From an uncultured Pirellulaceae bacterium (GTDB lineage: Bacteria > Planctomycetota > Planctomycetia > Pirellulales > Pirellulaceae): a stretch of DNA of 38,434 bases. The translations under genes and the position numbers were made by a program. The notes under the pieces are model-generated. The model was not told the DNA's origin and did not search any database. It was given only the letters and a program-made list of their open reading frames with translations. The stretch's first letter is position 1; the number at the start of each line of letters is the position of its first letter. Below are positions 17,119-24,920 of the stretch, piece by piece. The stretch lies in contig CALCJM010000074.1 in NCBI GenBank assembly GCA_937967505.1, positions 1 through 38,434 of the forward strand, read 5' to 3'.

Positions 17119-18051
17119 TCAAACAGACGATCTTTGTCCGTTGGCACTTCGCAGACTCTTGGATGTTTTGGGGGCAGGAATGGTTGATGTTGACGCTACC
17201 GCAGGCGCAATCAGGTGCGATTCGGCTGCGGTGGCAATCGTGACCCGCAGGTCATTTAACTCAAAAGGTTTGCTGATCACGTGAGTGATCCCCATGTTCT
17301 GAAGATCTGCCACCTCATGGTGGCGGGGAAAATTCAAGGTCAACACCAGCGGCACCTCGAACACCTTCTCTTTCAGCCACGCAACCCGACGTTCCAGATG
17401 TTCGTCAAGCGCGTTGGCGTCAATGCAGATCACGTTGACGGCCCCTGCAAGGCTGGCCAAACTCGATCGCTCCACCCAGCGTGTCTGCCAGCCGAATGTC
17501 TTAACCGCCTCGCTTAACACATTGTAGGACTCGACATTCCAAGCGCTGATGCCAACACACAGGTTATTACCGGAATAACTTTCACCGGGAAGAAACGTAC
17601 CGACACGATCGGCGTCGGTCTCTGTGTTGGGCCCATGCCAAAGCGTGATTCCTTCCTTGGCCAGTTGATCCACAAACGTACTAAAACGCCCCTGCCACTG
17701 ATGCCAAAATACGCGTTTGACACCTTCGGCCGGTCGGTCAGATCGATGCTCCCCCTCACACCAACTGCCCAACAACATTACAACAGGAGAGGTGCCGGCA
17801 AACGCTTTGACTCCGTCAATCAACGACTGGTCGAACTGCCCTTGCCGTGATTGGGCGATAGCCACCAGATCAAATGCATCTTCAGACAACGCGCGCACGC
17901 CCTTGCCGGAACCGGATTGGGAAACCGCCTCGTTCTGTGGGGCGAGAAGTTTATCCGTGGTCACCAGAGTGGTTGACACCGAACATCCTGCAATCAGATC
18001 TTTAAAATCACTGTGCCAGTAATCGCCGGTTATAAGAATGCGGGTTGCCAT
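17119..18051 (-). CDS. Receiver-like protein with degenerate phosphoacceptor features
   Basis: About 310 residues from the ATG at 18051, which follows GGAG by 9 bases; a frame extending to 18114 is not needed. Two alpha/beta halves are visible. The first starts T-R-I-L-I-T-G-D-Y-W and contains DLVAIAQSRQGQFDQ and PVVMLLGSWCEGE. The second, around residues 175-285, ends its strands with I-C-I-D, V-L-T-L and H-V-I-S-K-P-F-E, the order of a response-regulator receiver (Asp, Thr/Ser, Lys-Pro). The acidic pair of strand 1 is missing, so classical phosphorylation is doubtful. No output domain or histidine kinase is adjacent. Function unknown. It lies 65 bp ahead of lemA on the same strand. Confidence 0.7.
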   Translation of the reverse strand: MATRILITGDYWHSDFKDLIAGCSVSTTLVTTDKLLAPQNEAVSQSGSGKGVRALSEDAFDLVAIAQSRQGQFDQSLIDGVKAFAGTSPVVMLLGSWCEGEHRSDRPAEGVKRVFWHQWQGRFSTFVDQLAKEGITLWHGPNTETDADRVGTFLPGESYSGNNLCVGISAWNVESYNVLSEAVKTFGWQTRWVERSSLASLAGAVNVICIDANALDEHLERRVAWLKEKVFEVPLVLTLNFPRHHEVADLQNMGITHVISKPFELNDLRVTIATAAESHLIAPAVASTSTIPAPKTSKSLRSANGQRSSV

Positions 18052-18357
18052 GAGGTTGACTCCGTCCACGATAAATGAAATTGCCACTGTTCCCGGAAGG
18101 ATACCCGCACCCACGGAATCCTGCGGGGGCGGTCCAAAAAAATTCGGATGATTGGCAATTGTCCACTACAGTTCGACTTGCTGGGCAATCCGCACCGCTT
18201 GTAGTAATTCTACGCGGTTCGCGCCCCACATGCCAGGCTTCCAAGCAGAGAAACATTGTCGGATTGCGCTGTTGAGCAGATTCCGGGGCATTGAAAACGA
18301 AAAACACCGGTAATTTAAAAACCTTATCGCGGTAAACGACTAAAAATGCGGTAAAGA

Positions 18358-18375
18358 TTGGTCACCTTTGACCAA
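18358..18375. promoter_or_regulatory. Operator-like perfect dyad upstream of the oxidoreductase gene
   Basis: TTGGTCA (18358-18364), spacer CCTT, TGACCAA (18369-18375) is a perfect 7-bp inverted repeat. It lies just upstream of the candidate -35 box, about 95 bp before the TTG start. Size and symmetry fit the site of a dimeric repressor or activator. No regulator gene is adjacent. Confidence 0.45.
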
Positions 18376-18380
18376 AACAG

Positions 18381-18410
18381 CTGACTGATTTGAGAGAGGC
18401 TGTTTACAAT
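18381..18410 (+). promoter_or_regulatory. Candidate sigma70-type promoter
   Basis: CTGACT (18381-18386, 4 of 6 matches to TTGACA), an 18-base spacer and TACAAT (18405-18410, 5 of 6 to TATAAT). It leaves a leader of about 50 bases before the oxidoreductase start. The -35 box is weak, which would suit activation from the adjacent dyad. Confidence 0.4.
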
Positions 18411-18469
18411 CAGGGACAATAAACTAAACAGACTTCGTTTCGCTACTTTTTTTCCAGAGGGGATTTTCG

Positions 18470-19966
18470 TTGACTAAACCATCTGACGATTCCAAACCAT
18501 CCAACAACGCCAGCCTCAGCCCAAACCGTCGCGGTTTCATCCAGGCAACCGCAGCCACGGTTGCCGGCGGCTATCTAACTTCCACGACAGCACCGGCCGC
18601 AGGTATGTTTGCCGGCTACCAAGATGCCAACGATCAACCCGTGATCGGATTCATTGGCACCGGGATCCGTTACCATACCTATCTTGGTAAAGCGGCCATG
18701 GCGTACGGCCCGTCAGTCGGCGTGGCCGATGTCGATAGCGTCCAGGCCGGACGCGCGTTGCAGGTCTGCTTCGATATGCATCGCAAGCAAAATCGTCCAC
18801 TGGATCTGCGCGCCTATTCAGACTACCGATCGATTCTTGACCGCAAAGACGTCGATGTGGTTGTCATCGGCAGTCCTGATCACTGGCATACCAAAATGGC
18901 CATCGATGCCATGCGGGCCGGCAAAGATGTCTATTGTGAAAAACCGTTGACACTTACCATTCGCGAAGGCCAGCAGATCTACAAGGTAATGCAGGAAACC
19001 GGTCGCGTGTTCCAGGTTGGAACCCAGCAACGGTCCGAGTTTAGCCATCAGTTTGCACTGGCGGCCGGCATTGCCCGTGAAGGGCGCGTTGGCAAAATCA
19101 AAACAGTCACCACTGCACTGGGTGGATCGCGTGTCAGCGGCGTGCTGCCCGTTGCCAAAGTCCCCAAATCGCTGGACTGGGAAAAGTGGTTGGGACAAGC
19201 CCCGTTGGTGGAATACCGCGAGGCTGGTGAAATTGCGGACCAGCAAGGCTGGGGTGCCGGTCATCCGCTGGGACGCGCCCATCGTTACTATCGCTGGTGG
19301 TACGAGTACTCGGGCGGGAAATTGACTGATTGGGGGGCCCACCACGTTGACATCGCGCTGTGGGCCATGGACCGCTTGGGCGAAGACGCCGGGAAAGTCA
19401 CCATCGATCCGCTGCGTGTCGAACATCCGGTACCCTTTGTCGATGGCATGCCGACCAAGGACGACCAGTTCAACTGCGCAACCGCCTTCAAAGTTGCCTT
19501 AACTTTTGACGACGGCCTAGTGCTGAACGTCGTGGACAACGCCAACGACAAAGAGACACCGCTTGGCTTCGGCAATGGCGTGATGTTCGAAGGTGAAAAA
19601 GGACGCTACTTCGTCAATCGTGGCAAACTAACCGGGAAAGCTGCCGAGGCTCTCGAGGACGATCCAATTAAGGAATCGACCATGAAATCGCTGTACGCCA
19701 GTGGCAAAGTGCCCACCGGGCGGGGCGATAAACACAGTGGTGCCAATATGAAAAGCTTCATGGATTGCGTGAAATCGCGCGAGACGCCTTCTTCGGATGT
19801 TTTCAGCCACAATAAATCGATGAATATCTGCCACAGCGTGAACATCGCCATGCGATTGGGACGCAAGTTGGTCTTCGACACAAAAACGGAAACCTTTGTC
19901 GATGACGATCAGGCAAATACCTTCATTGAACGCGAGCAGCGCGCCGGTTACGAAATCGATGCGTAG
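18470..19966 (+). CDS. Gfo/Idh/MocA family oxidoreductase, Tat-exported
   Basis: 498 residues. The TTG start at 18470 is set by a strong GAGGGG 8 bases upstream. The N-terminus has a twin-arginine signal (N-R-R-G-F-I-Q at 19-25, then AT-A-A-T-V-A-G-G), so the enzyme is exported folded, presumably with its cofactor. The NAD(P)-binding Rossmann fold starts V-I-G-F-I-G-T-G-I-R (58-67). The family hallmark C-E-K-P-L occurs at 156-160, and G-A-H-H-V-D-I-A-L-W supplies the catalytic-face histidines. Members oxidise or reduce sugars, inositols or sugar derivatives; the substrate is not predictable. It is a single-gene unit, with an operator-like dyad in front and a terminator behind. Confidence 0.93.
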   Translation: MTKPSDDSKPSNNASLSPNRRGFIQATAATVAGGYLTSTTAPAAGMFAGYQDANDQPVIGFIGTGIRYHTYLGKAAMAYGPSVGVADVDSVQAGRALQVCFDMHRKQNRPLDLRAYSDYRSILDRKDVDVVVIGSPDHWHTKMAIDAMRAGKDVYCEKPLTLTIREGQQIYKVMQETGRVFQVGTQQRSEFSHQFALAAGIAREGRVGKIKTVTTALGGSRVSGVLPVAKVPKSLDWEKWLGQAPLVEYREAGEIADQQGWGAGHPLGRAHRYYRWWYEYSGGKLTDWGAHHVDIALWAMDRLGEDAGKVTIDPLRVEHPVPFVDGMPTKDDQFNCATAFKVALTFDDGLVLNVVDNANDKETPLGFGNGVMFEGEKGRYFVNRGKLTGKAAEALEDDPIKESTMKSLYASGKVPTGRGDKHSGANMKSFMDCVKSRETPSSDVFSHNKSMNICHSVNIAMRLGRKLVFDTKTETFVDDDQANTFIEREQRAGYEIDA

Positions 19967-20008
19967 ACTTCTTCGTATGAGGATTTCGCCAGTGAACTAA
20001 CGTCGTAA

Positions 20009-20109
20009 GGCGATTGGCAGTTGAAAGCTGACCGTTGGCGATGCTGCCAGCTTCGCTCGGACGCTCTCAGCGTCGCCAGCGGATGGTAAATTCCTAACTG
20101 CCAGTCGCC
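20009..20109. repeat. 101-bp nested imperfect palindrome
   Basis: Outer arms GGCGATTGGCAGTT (20009-20022) and AACTGCCAGTCGCC (20096-20109) pair with a single G-U-type difference. Inside them GGCGATGCTG (20037-20046) pairs with CAGCGTCGCC (20068-20077), again with one wobble position. The result is a long hairpin with internal loops. It lies between the oxidoreductase stop and its terminator, so it is probably transcribed. It could be a palindromic extragenic repeat, a mobile miniature element or a structured RNA; copy number would decide. Confidence 0.6.
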
Positions 20110-20120
20110 TAAACAAATCA

Positions 20121-20151
20121 GCGAGTCCGTTTTCGAAGGGGCTCGTTTTTT
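20121..20151 (+). terminator. Intrinsic terminator of the Gfo/Idh/MocA gene
   Basis: GCGAGTCC (20121-20128) pairs with GGGCTCGT (20139-20146) through 8 bp including two G-U pairs, and is followed directly by a run of T. It is on the plus strand, about 155 bp after the stop codon. Confidence 0.75.
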
Positions 20152-20270
20152 ATTTCTCATCTTTTCCAACGGCAGGCTGCATACCAGATGCGGTCTACGA
20201 GGGGCGGCCTACGGGGGGCAGAGCGTTTTTTCGGTGTCTCTGTTGGGACAATGGTACCTGCCCGAATCGA

Positions 20271-21035
20271 CTAAGTCACGATCCGATTCTGCGGATCCTC
20301 CCCTGACGGTTTGTAAGATTCGAGGATGAGAATCTTCTGCCAGATTTTATTGGACAGGCCGGAAGTCAGAGTCTCCAGTTCCGATGCTGATCCGATTGCG
20401 ACGGCATCGTCAAATTGCTGAACATAGACGGCAGCGATTTTTCCTGTCAGCGACAACATCTCGCTACAGTAGTCCAGATACCTGCGCAATTGAAACGGCG
20501 TCATGTTCAATTTTGGTGAGAGTCCCTGGCCGGTGAACAGCCGTCTGGCCATAATGCGGTGTGGGTCCTTGGTCAGTTGGTGCATGTCGATGATGTGTGC
20601 GATCGAACGCAGTTCATGCAACGCTTTGAGGGCACGGGTACGTTTGTAACGTTTCTCCATTGTAAAAATGAAGAAGATGGCCGCTCCAATCAGCAGCATG
20701 TCATTGATCGCCGCCTCGGTCAGTGTGACGACCGTCGACAGGCGGTTGGGACCACTGTGCAGCGCGCTAAAGTCGTCCTGACCAACGCCCAACGCAAAAA
20801 AAGTCAGCGCAGTGGCCACGACGATCCCGATGCAGATGGCCCATGTGATCGCGCGCAACCAGAGAATCGGTTTCCCGATCCATGCCGATCGCTCCACCAT
20901 CTGTTCCGCAACCTCGACCAATTCGTGGCATACCTTCCTCAGGCCAGACTCCGGAAACCGCTCTTGAATCCTGCCTTCAAGCGTGCTGACAGTTTTGACA
21001 ATCCGCGCTGGATGTAGGGTGACATGCGAATTCAA
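20271..21035 (-). CDS. Two-helix membrane protein of unknown function
   Basis: I do not recognise the family. An ATG at 21056 is in frame, but AGGAG lies inside that extension and is ideally placed (7 bases) for the TTG at 21035, giving about 254 residues. An amphipathic, basic/acidic N-terminal region (about 45 residues) is followed by two membrane helices (about 57-83 and 108-126) joined by a short loop with an FSALHSGPNR stretch. A cytoplasmic-looking helical domain follows (KRYKRTRALKALHELRSIAHIIDMHQL, then SPKLNMTPFQLRRYLDYCSEMLSL). The C-terminus ends near SNKIWQKILILE. It is on the same strand as the TRAP genes but separated from them by 173 bp and a repeat element. It could be a conserved signalling or channel-like protein; nothing in the sequence decides. 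Confidence 0.75.
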   Translation of the reverse strand: MNSHVTLHPARIVKTVSTLEGRIQERFPESGLRKVCHELVEVAEQMVERSAWIGKPILWLRAITWAICIGIVVATALTFFALGVGQDDFSALHSGPNRLSTVVTLTEAAINDMLLIGAAIFFIFTMEKRYKRTRALKALHELRSIAHIIDMHQLTKDPHRIMARRLFTGQGLSPKLNMTPFQLRRYLDYCSEMLSLTGKIAAVYVQQFDDAVAIGSASELETLTSGLSNKIWQKILILESYKPSGEDPQNRIVT

Positions 21036-21125
21036 AACCGTTCTCCTGTTAATCATAAAAGATCAAATCGATAGACAATTGTTATGAAAATTGAAGAGGC
21101 TGAATAGGTTGATCCGTAATCCCAA

Positions 21126-21208
21126 AACGTGGCTACGCTCGCCAGAGCGTGGAAGCATTGGTGCAATCTCCCCTCCGCTTTCCACCGTCTGGTGACGGTA
21201 GCTACGTT
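21126..21208. repeat. Small palindromic element (MITE/REP-like), single copy
   Basis: 83 bp with terminal inverted repeats: AACGTGGCTAC at the left and GTAGCTACGTT at the right (one mismatch). Two internal hairpins, ACGCTC-GCCA-GAGCGT and CCGTC-TGGT-GACGG, complete the design. The same parts recur in the array at 23244-23540. It lies 21 bp after the TRAP permease stop, in the direction of that gene's transcription. Confidence 0.75.
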
Positions 21209-21229
21209 TGGAGGGAGCCGCATTGGCGA

Positions 21230-23185
21230 TCACACTCCCTGCTGGCGACTATCGGGGAGACTAGGGATTTTCGAATTTTGAAATAGCAATACCACAATGG
21301 CCGCTGCTGCGATCAACTGAGCGACCGATTGCACATTCTGCCAGCGCGTGAAGAAAACGACCAGGCTGAGTGCCAACAGTGCGGCTCGTACCAGGCTGCC
21401 CAGAGGCTTTGACGCGTGACCGGCGATGGAGGCTGCAAGCCCCCAGATTGCAATCAACGTGATCGTGACCGTCGCAGCGATCATGAAGGGGCCGGCAGCC
21501 TGATTGTCGCGCGTGAGCATCAATAACTCCGGTTTCAGTACGAAAGCAAACGGCAATGCGAATCCGACCAGAGCAAAACGAAAGGCGGAAAGTGCCGTCC
21601 GCATGACATCGCCTTTGCTGATCGCCGCCGCCGCATACGCGGCCAAAGCGACCGGTGGCGTGACCATCGACATCATGCCGAAGTAAAAAATAAACAAATG
21701 GGCTGCCAGCGGTGGTGTGTTAAGCGTATCCAGAACCGAGCCGACAAGAATGGCCATCAACAAATAGCAAACCGCTGAAGGTAATCCCATGCCGAGGATA
21801 ATGGTCGATACCATTAGCAACAGCAGCGCCAGAATCGCATTCTCGTTGGCAAATGCCTGGATTTTGGCCGGTAATGCCGCGCCGAGTCCCGTCATATCGA
21901 CAATGCCAAGAATGATTCCCACGCAGGACGCCGCCACAATCAGTGCCATCCCCCCTTTGGCGGCTCCGGTGAACGCGCTGAGGATTTTTCGGGGATTGAG
22001 ACGCGTGGACCTGTTGAAAAGGCTAAGGAACAGGATCCCCGCCAGGCTGACGCTGACCGCGCGAAAAGGCGTGAAACCCGAGACCAACATCACAATCAGA
22101 ATGACGAAAGATCCGAAGAAGACCACGCCCTGATACGCCGACATTGGCTGGTCGTCGTCTGCTTCGATATGTTGTTCGGCACTTGCGCCGATGCGTTTGG
22201 CATGAAAATGAACGGTCAGCAGCAATGCCGTGTAATACAGGATGGCCGGGATCAGGGCAGCTTTGATGATTTCAATATAGGTGACCGTCGGTTCGACCAT
22301 CTCCAGCATCATATAGGCACCGGCACCCATGATTGGCGGCATCAGCGCACCTCCCGAACTGGCCGCCGCTTCGATACCACCGGCCGACTCAGCATTGAAT
22401 CCTGAACTTTTCATTAAAGGAATCGTGAAGGTTCCGGTGGTCGCGGTGTTGGCGACCGCACTGCCGGAAAGCGAGCCCATCAGGCCGCTGCTGACGACCG
22501 CTACTTTGGCGGGGCCGCCGGAGCTGTTGCGAAACAGACGCCGGGCAAACTTGATGACGTAGCCTGTCGCACCGGTTTGTTCAAGCAATGTTCCAAACAG
22601 GACGAACAAAAACACGTACATAAACATCACCCGCAACGCGATTCCGAACACGCCACCGGATTGAAGGAAGGTTTTTTGGGCGATCTGTCCGAGCCCGGAT
22701 CCGCGATGAGGGAACAGCCAGTCCGGCATGCTTTGCCCATAGACGGCGTAGGCGATAAACACCAAACATAGAATCGGCAACGTCCACCCGATTGCGCGAC
22801 GCGTGGCTTCTAGCACCAGCACCAGTCCCACGCCTGCAATGAAATAGTCGAATGATCTTTCATTTCCGGCCCGATCTCCCAGCAATGTGCCGTCGATCCA
22901 GAAATACTCAAACAGTCGTTCGCTTTGGATGAAGATGTAACCAAAAACGACCAGCGTTGCACCGATCAGAACTAGGTTAACGATTCTGTTTAGCAGATTG
23001 TCGGACCAGCGTTTGAGCAGGGGGTGGCTGAGAAAAACCAGCACCAACCCAAGCATACCGAAGAGCGCGAGGTTGGGCTGTTGATCGAAAAGGTTGAAAT
23101 TAACCGCTGCGAGAACGAAGACCGACAGCAGTACCGCGAGGATATTGTAAATGGGACGTCCGGCTGGCATCGTTTGTTCAGGCAT
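21230..23185 (-). CDS. TRAP transporter fused permease (TAXI type, DctQ-DctM fusion)
   Basis: 651 residues, almost entirely hydrophobic, with about 16-18 membrane segments. The N-terminal part (about 1-170) corresponds to the small DctQ-like subunit. The rest is the large DctM-like subunit, with G-L-M-G-S-L-S-G-S-A-V-A-N-T-A-T-T-G-T-F and A-A-S-S-G-G-A-L-M-P-P-I-M-G-A-G, the diagnostic blocks of TAXI-associated fused TRAP permeases, and later GMGLPSAVCYLL. TRAP transporters use an ion gradient plus a periplasmic receptor to import organic acids; the substrate is not predictable. The matching receptor is encoded 368 bp upstream on the same strand. The ATG at 23185 starts MPEQTMPAGRP. Copies of a small palindromic element lie on both sides of the gene. 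Confidence 0.95.
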   Translation of the reverse strand: MPEQTMPAGRPIYNILAVLLSVFVLAAVNFNLFDQQPNLALFGMLGLVLVFLSHPLLKRWSDNLLNRIVNLVLIGATLVVFGYIFIQSERLFEYFWIDGTLLGDRAGNERSFDYFIAGVGLVLVLEATRRAIGWTLPILCLVFIAYAVYGQSMPDWLFPHRGSGLGQIAQKTFLQSGGVFGIALRVMFMYVFLFVLFGTLLEQTGATGYVIKFARRLFRNSSGGPAKVAVVSSGLMGSLSGSAVANTATTGTFTIPLMKSSGFNAESAGGIEAAASSGGALMPPIMGAGAYMMLEMVEPTVTYIEIIKAALIPAILYYTALLLTVHFHAKRIGASAEQHIEADDDQPMSAYQGVVFFGSFVILIVMLVSGFTPFRAVSVSLAGILFLSLFNRSTRLNPRKILSAFTGAAKGGMALIVAASCVGIILGIVDMTGLGAALPAKIQAFANENAILALLLLMVSTIILGMGLPSAVCYLLMAILVGSVLDTLNTPPLAAHLFIFYFGMMSMVTPPVALAAYAAAAISKGDVMRTALSAFRFALVGFALPFAFVLKPELLMLTRDNQAAGPFMIAATVTITLIAIWGLAASIAGHASKPLGSLVRAALLALSLVVFFTRWQNVQSVAQLIAAAAIVVLLFQNSKIPSLPDSRQQGV

Positions 23186-23243
23186 TTGGGTTCGGGCGTT
23201 CTTCGGGCATTCTTATTCGGACGAGTACAAGTTTTGAGCATGT

Positions 23244-23540
23244 AACGTAGCTACGCTCGCCAGAGCGTGGACGGCCTACAGTTAATCCCTCACACAATTT
23301 TCTGACTACGTTTCTCTCTACCGCTTCACCGTCCTGCAACGTAGCTACGCTCACCAGAGCGTGGACGGCCTACAGTTAATCCCTCACACAATTTTCTGAC
23401 TACGTTTCTCTCTACCGCTTCACCGTCCTGCAACGTAGCTACGCTCGCCAGAGCGTGGACAGCCTACAGTTAAATCCCTCACATGATTTTCTGCGACACT
23501 TCTCTCTGCCGCTCCACCGTCTGGCGACGGCAGCCACGTT
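23244..23540. repeat. Tandem array of the palindromic element, 94-bp units
   Basis: Units start at AACGTAGCTACGCTC: 23244, 23338 and 23432. The first two are 94 bp and differ at a single base (CTCGCC against CTCACC). The third is diverged, about 109 bp, and ends with GGCAGCCACGTT, a proper right terminal repeat. Each unit has the hairpin ACGCTC-RCCA-GAGCGT and a right-hand CCGTC hairpin. The palindrome GTAGCTAC serves as the shared border of adjacent units. The array fills most of the gap between the TAXI receptor stop and the permease start. Confidence 0.9.
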
Positions 23541-23553
23541 TTTTTCAAGGAAC

Positions 23554-24588
23554 TTATTCGCCCGGCCAGATTCCAATTTCTTTGTAGAACTTGATTGCTC
23601 CATCATGGAACGGAATACCCGTATCGCGGATGGCATTTTTCGGGTTGAGAGCTTTGCCCGCAGGATGTTTTTCCGCTACCTGATCCCGATTCAGATACAT
23701 GAGTTTGGTCAGATTATAAACCACATCCTGATCGACGTTGGCGTGCGTGATCAAGTGCATGTTGCCGACGTTGATACCCGTCAGGTCTTCTTCCAGATCG
23801 CTGTAGGCGGCGGCTTTGACGGGGACTGGGAAATAGAACGGGTAATCTTTGAGCTTTTGTGCTGCATCGTCTGCCAATTTGATGAACACAACGTCCTGTG
23901 ACGAACATAGCTTTGTGACCGCAGGGATGGGAACTGCCCCCCCCATGAATGCTGCATCGGCTTTGCCATCGGCGATCATATCGCTGGCGGTGAAGTAATT
24001 ACCATTGAGAACCGTCAGGTCAGCGTAGGAAACGCCATGGGCTTCCAACAGAGGTTTCAGAAAGTAGTCAAATCCCGCCCCGGCAGGGCCAAGCACAACG
24101 CGTTTGCCTTTTAAGTCGTTGATAGATCTGATACCGCTGCCGGCCGTCGTGACAAAAACCCCGACATTGGGGGCCAGCGTCGCGACCGCACGCACATGAT
24201 AAGGTTTCTTCCAGGCTCCCTCCCCCTTGGTGGCGAAATAGGAGATGGCCGCGTTGGCCATGCCGAATTCGATTTCACCGGCGTCCAGTTTTCGGATGTT
24301 CTCTTGGGTTCCTTTGGTGCCTTGTGGAGCAACGACCCAATTAAGACTGCCTTTGTTGGCATCCACGACGCTGGCGATGGCATTTCCAACCGGTGCAAAT
24401 GCACCGCCGGCGGGTGCTGTGCCGACGGTAATAAATTGTCGTTGGCCCGTTGGGGTGGCCATGGCGTCATCGACGCCTGCTGCTCCCGGGGAAGGTCTGT
24501 CACAACCGGCGAAGGTCAGAAAAATCGCCATGCCCAGCAGCATGCCTGATTTGAGACCGATGGGACGGATAAGATGGATTGGCAGCAT
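23554..24588 (-). CDS. TAXI family TRAP transporter solute-binding lipoprotein
   Basis: 344 residues. A signal ending L-T-F-A-G-C29 is a lipobox, so the mature protein is probably lipid-anchored. The mature part opens Q-F-I-T-V-G-T-A-P-A-G-G-A-F-A-P-V-G, the TAXI-type start, followed by A-P-Q-G-T-K-G-T-Q-E-N, F-G-M-A-N-A-A-I and G-K-R-V-V-L-G-P-A-G-A-G-F-D. These are the ligand-binding blocks of the family, which often binds glutamate or other organic acids. It is upstream of the fused permease on the same strand. The ATG at 24588 has a GAAGG about 9 bases before it. The intervening 368 bp hold only repeats, unusual inside a transporter operon. Confidence 0.95.
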   Translation of the reverse strand: MLPIHLIRPIGLKSGMLLGMAIFLTFAGCDRPSPGAAGVDDAMATPTGQRQFITVGTAPAGGAFAPVGNAIASVVDANKGSLNWVVAPQGTKGTQENIRKLDAGEIEFGMANAAISYFATKGEGAWKKPYHVRAVATLAPNVGVFVTTAGSGIRSINDLKGKRVVLGPAGAGFDYFLKPLLEAHGVSYADLTVLNGNYFTASDMIADGKADAAFMGGAVPIPAVTKLCSSQDVVFIKLADDAAQKLKDYPFYFPVPVKAAAYSDLEEDLTGINVGNMHLITHANVDQDVVYNLTKLMYLNRDQVAEKHPAGKALNPKNAIRDTGIPFHDGAIKFYKEIGIWPGE

Positions 24589-24817
24589 AAGGGCAACCTT
24601 CTTCGTAAAGGTAAAGGCATTTGAAAGGTGGTTCAGATTATCAACAGACAGATCATATCACGCGTTTTTTTCTGACTCTACACCTGTAACCCCTCTGAAA
24701 AAATATCCGTTGGTGTTTGATGGTTGTTTCTCAGCGCACCGATTAGCGCGGAACTTTTCCTGTGAAGGTAAGTTCAGGTACCTGATTGGGGGTGTTTCGT
24801 GATATATTTGGAAGTTA

Positions 24818-24846
24818 TTGACGGCATATCGCAAAACAAGTGTAAT
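24818..24846 (+). promoter_or_regulatory. Sigma70-type promoter of the FAD oxidoreductase operon
   Basis: TTGACG (24818-24823, 5 of 6 matches), a spacer of exactly 17 bases, and TGTAAT (24841-24846, 5 of 6 matches). This is the best promoter match in the window. It predicts transcription starting near 24853 and a leader of about 68 bases before the ATG at 24921. It points away from the TAXI receptor gene, so the intergenic region is divergent. Confidence 0.6.
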
Positions 24847-24862
24847 CATTAATTCCCCTCGG

Positions 24863-24885
24863 GAAGGCAGTATTCAGTCGCCTTC
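24863..24885 (+). promoter_or_regulatory. Hairpin in the 5' leader of the FAD oxidoreductase operon
   Basis: GAAGGC (24863-24868) and GCCTTC (24880-24885) form a 6-bp stem with an 11-base loop, about 10 bases into the predicted transcript and 22 bases before the AAGGA ribosome site. It may stabilise the mRNA 5' end or be an operator; nothing identifies a ligand. Confidence 0.35.
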
Positions 24886-24920
24886 TGACCCGGGCTGCTC
24901 TCGAACAAGGAACTTGTAGT

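Noticed and set aside
23244..23540. CRISPR-like array
   Set aside because: Units are tandem without unique spacers, 94 bp long, strongly palindromic, and no cas genes are near.
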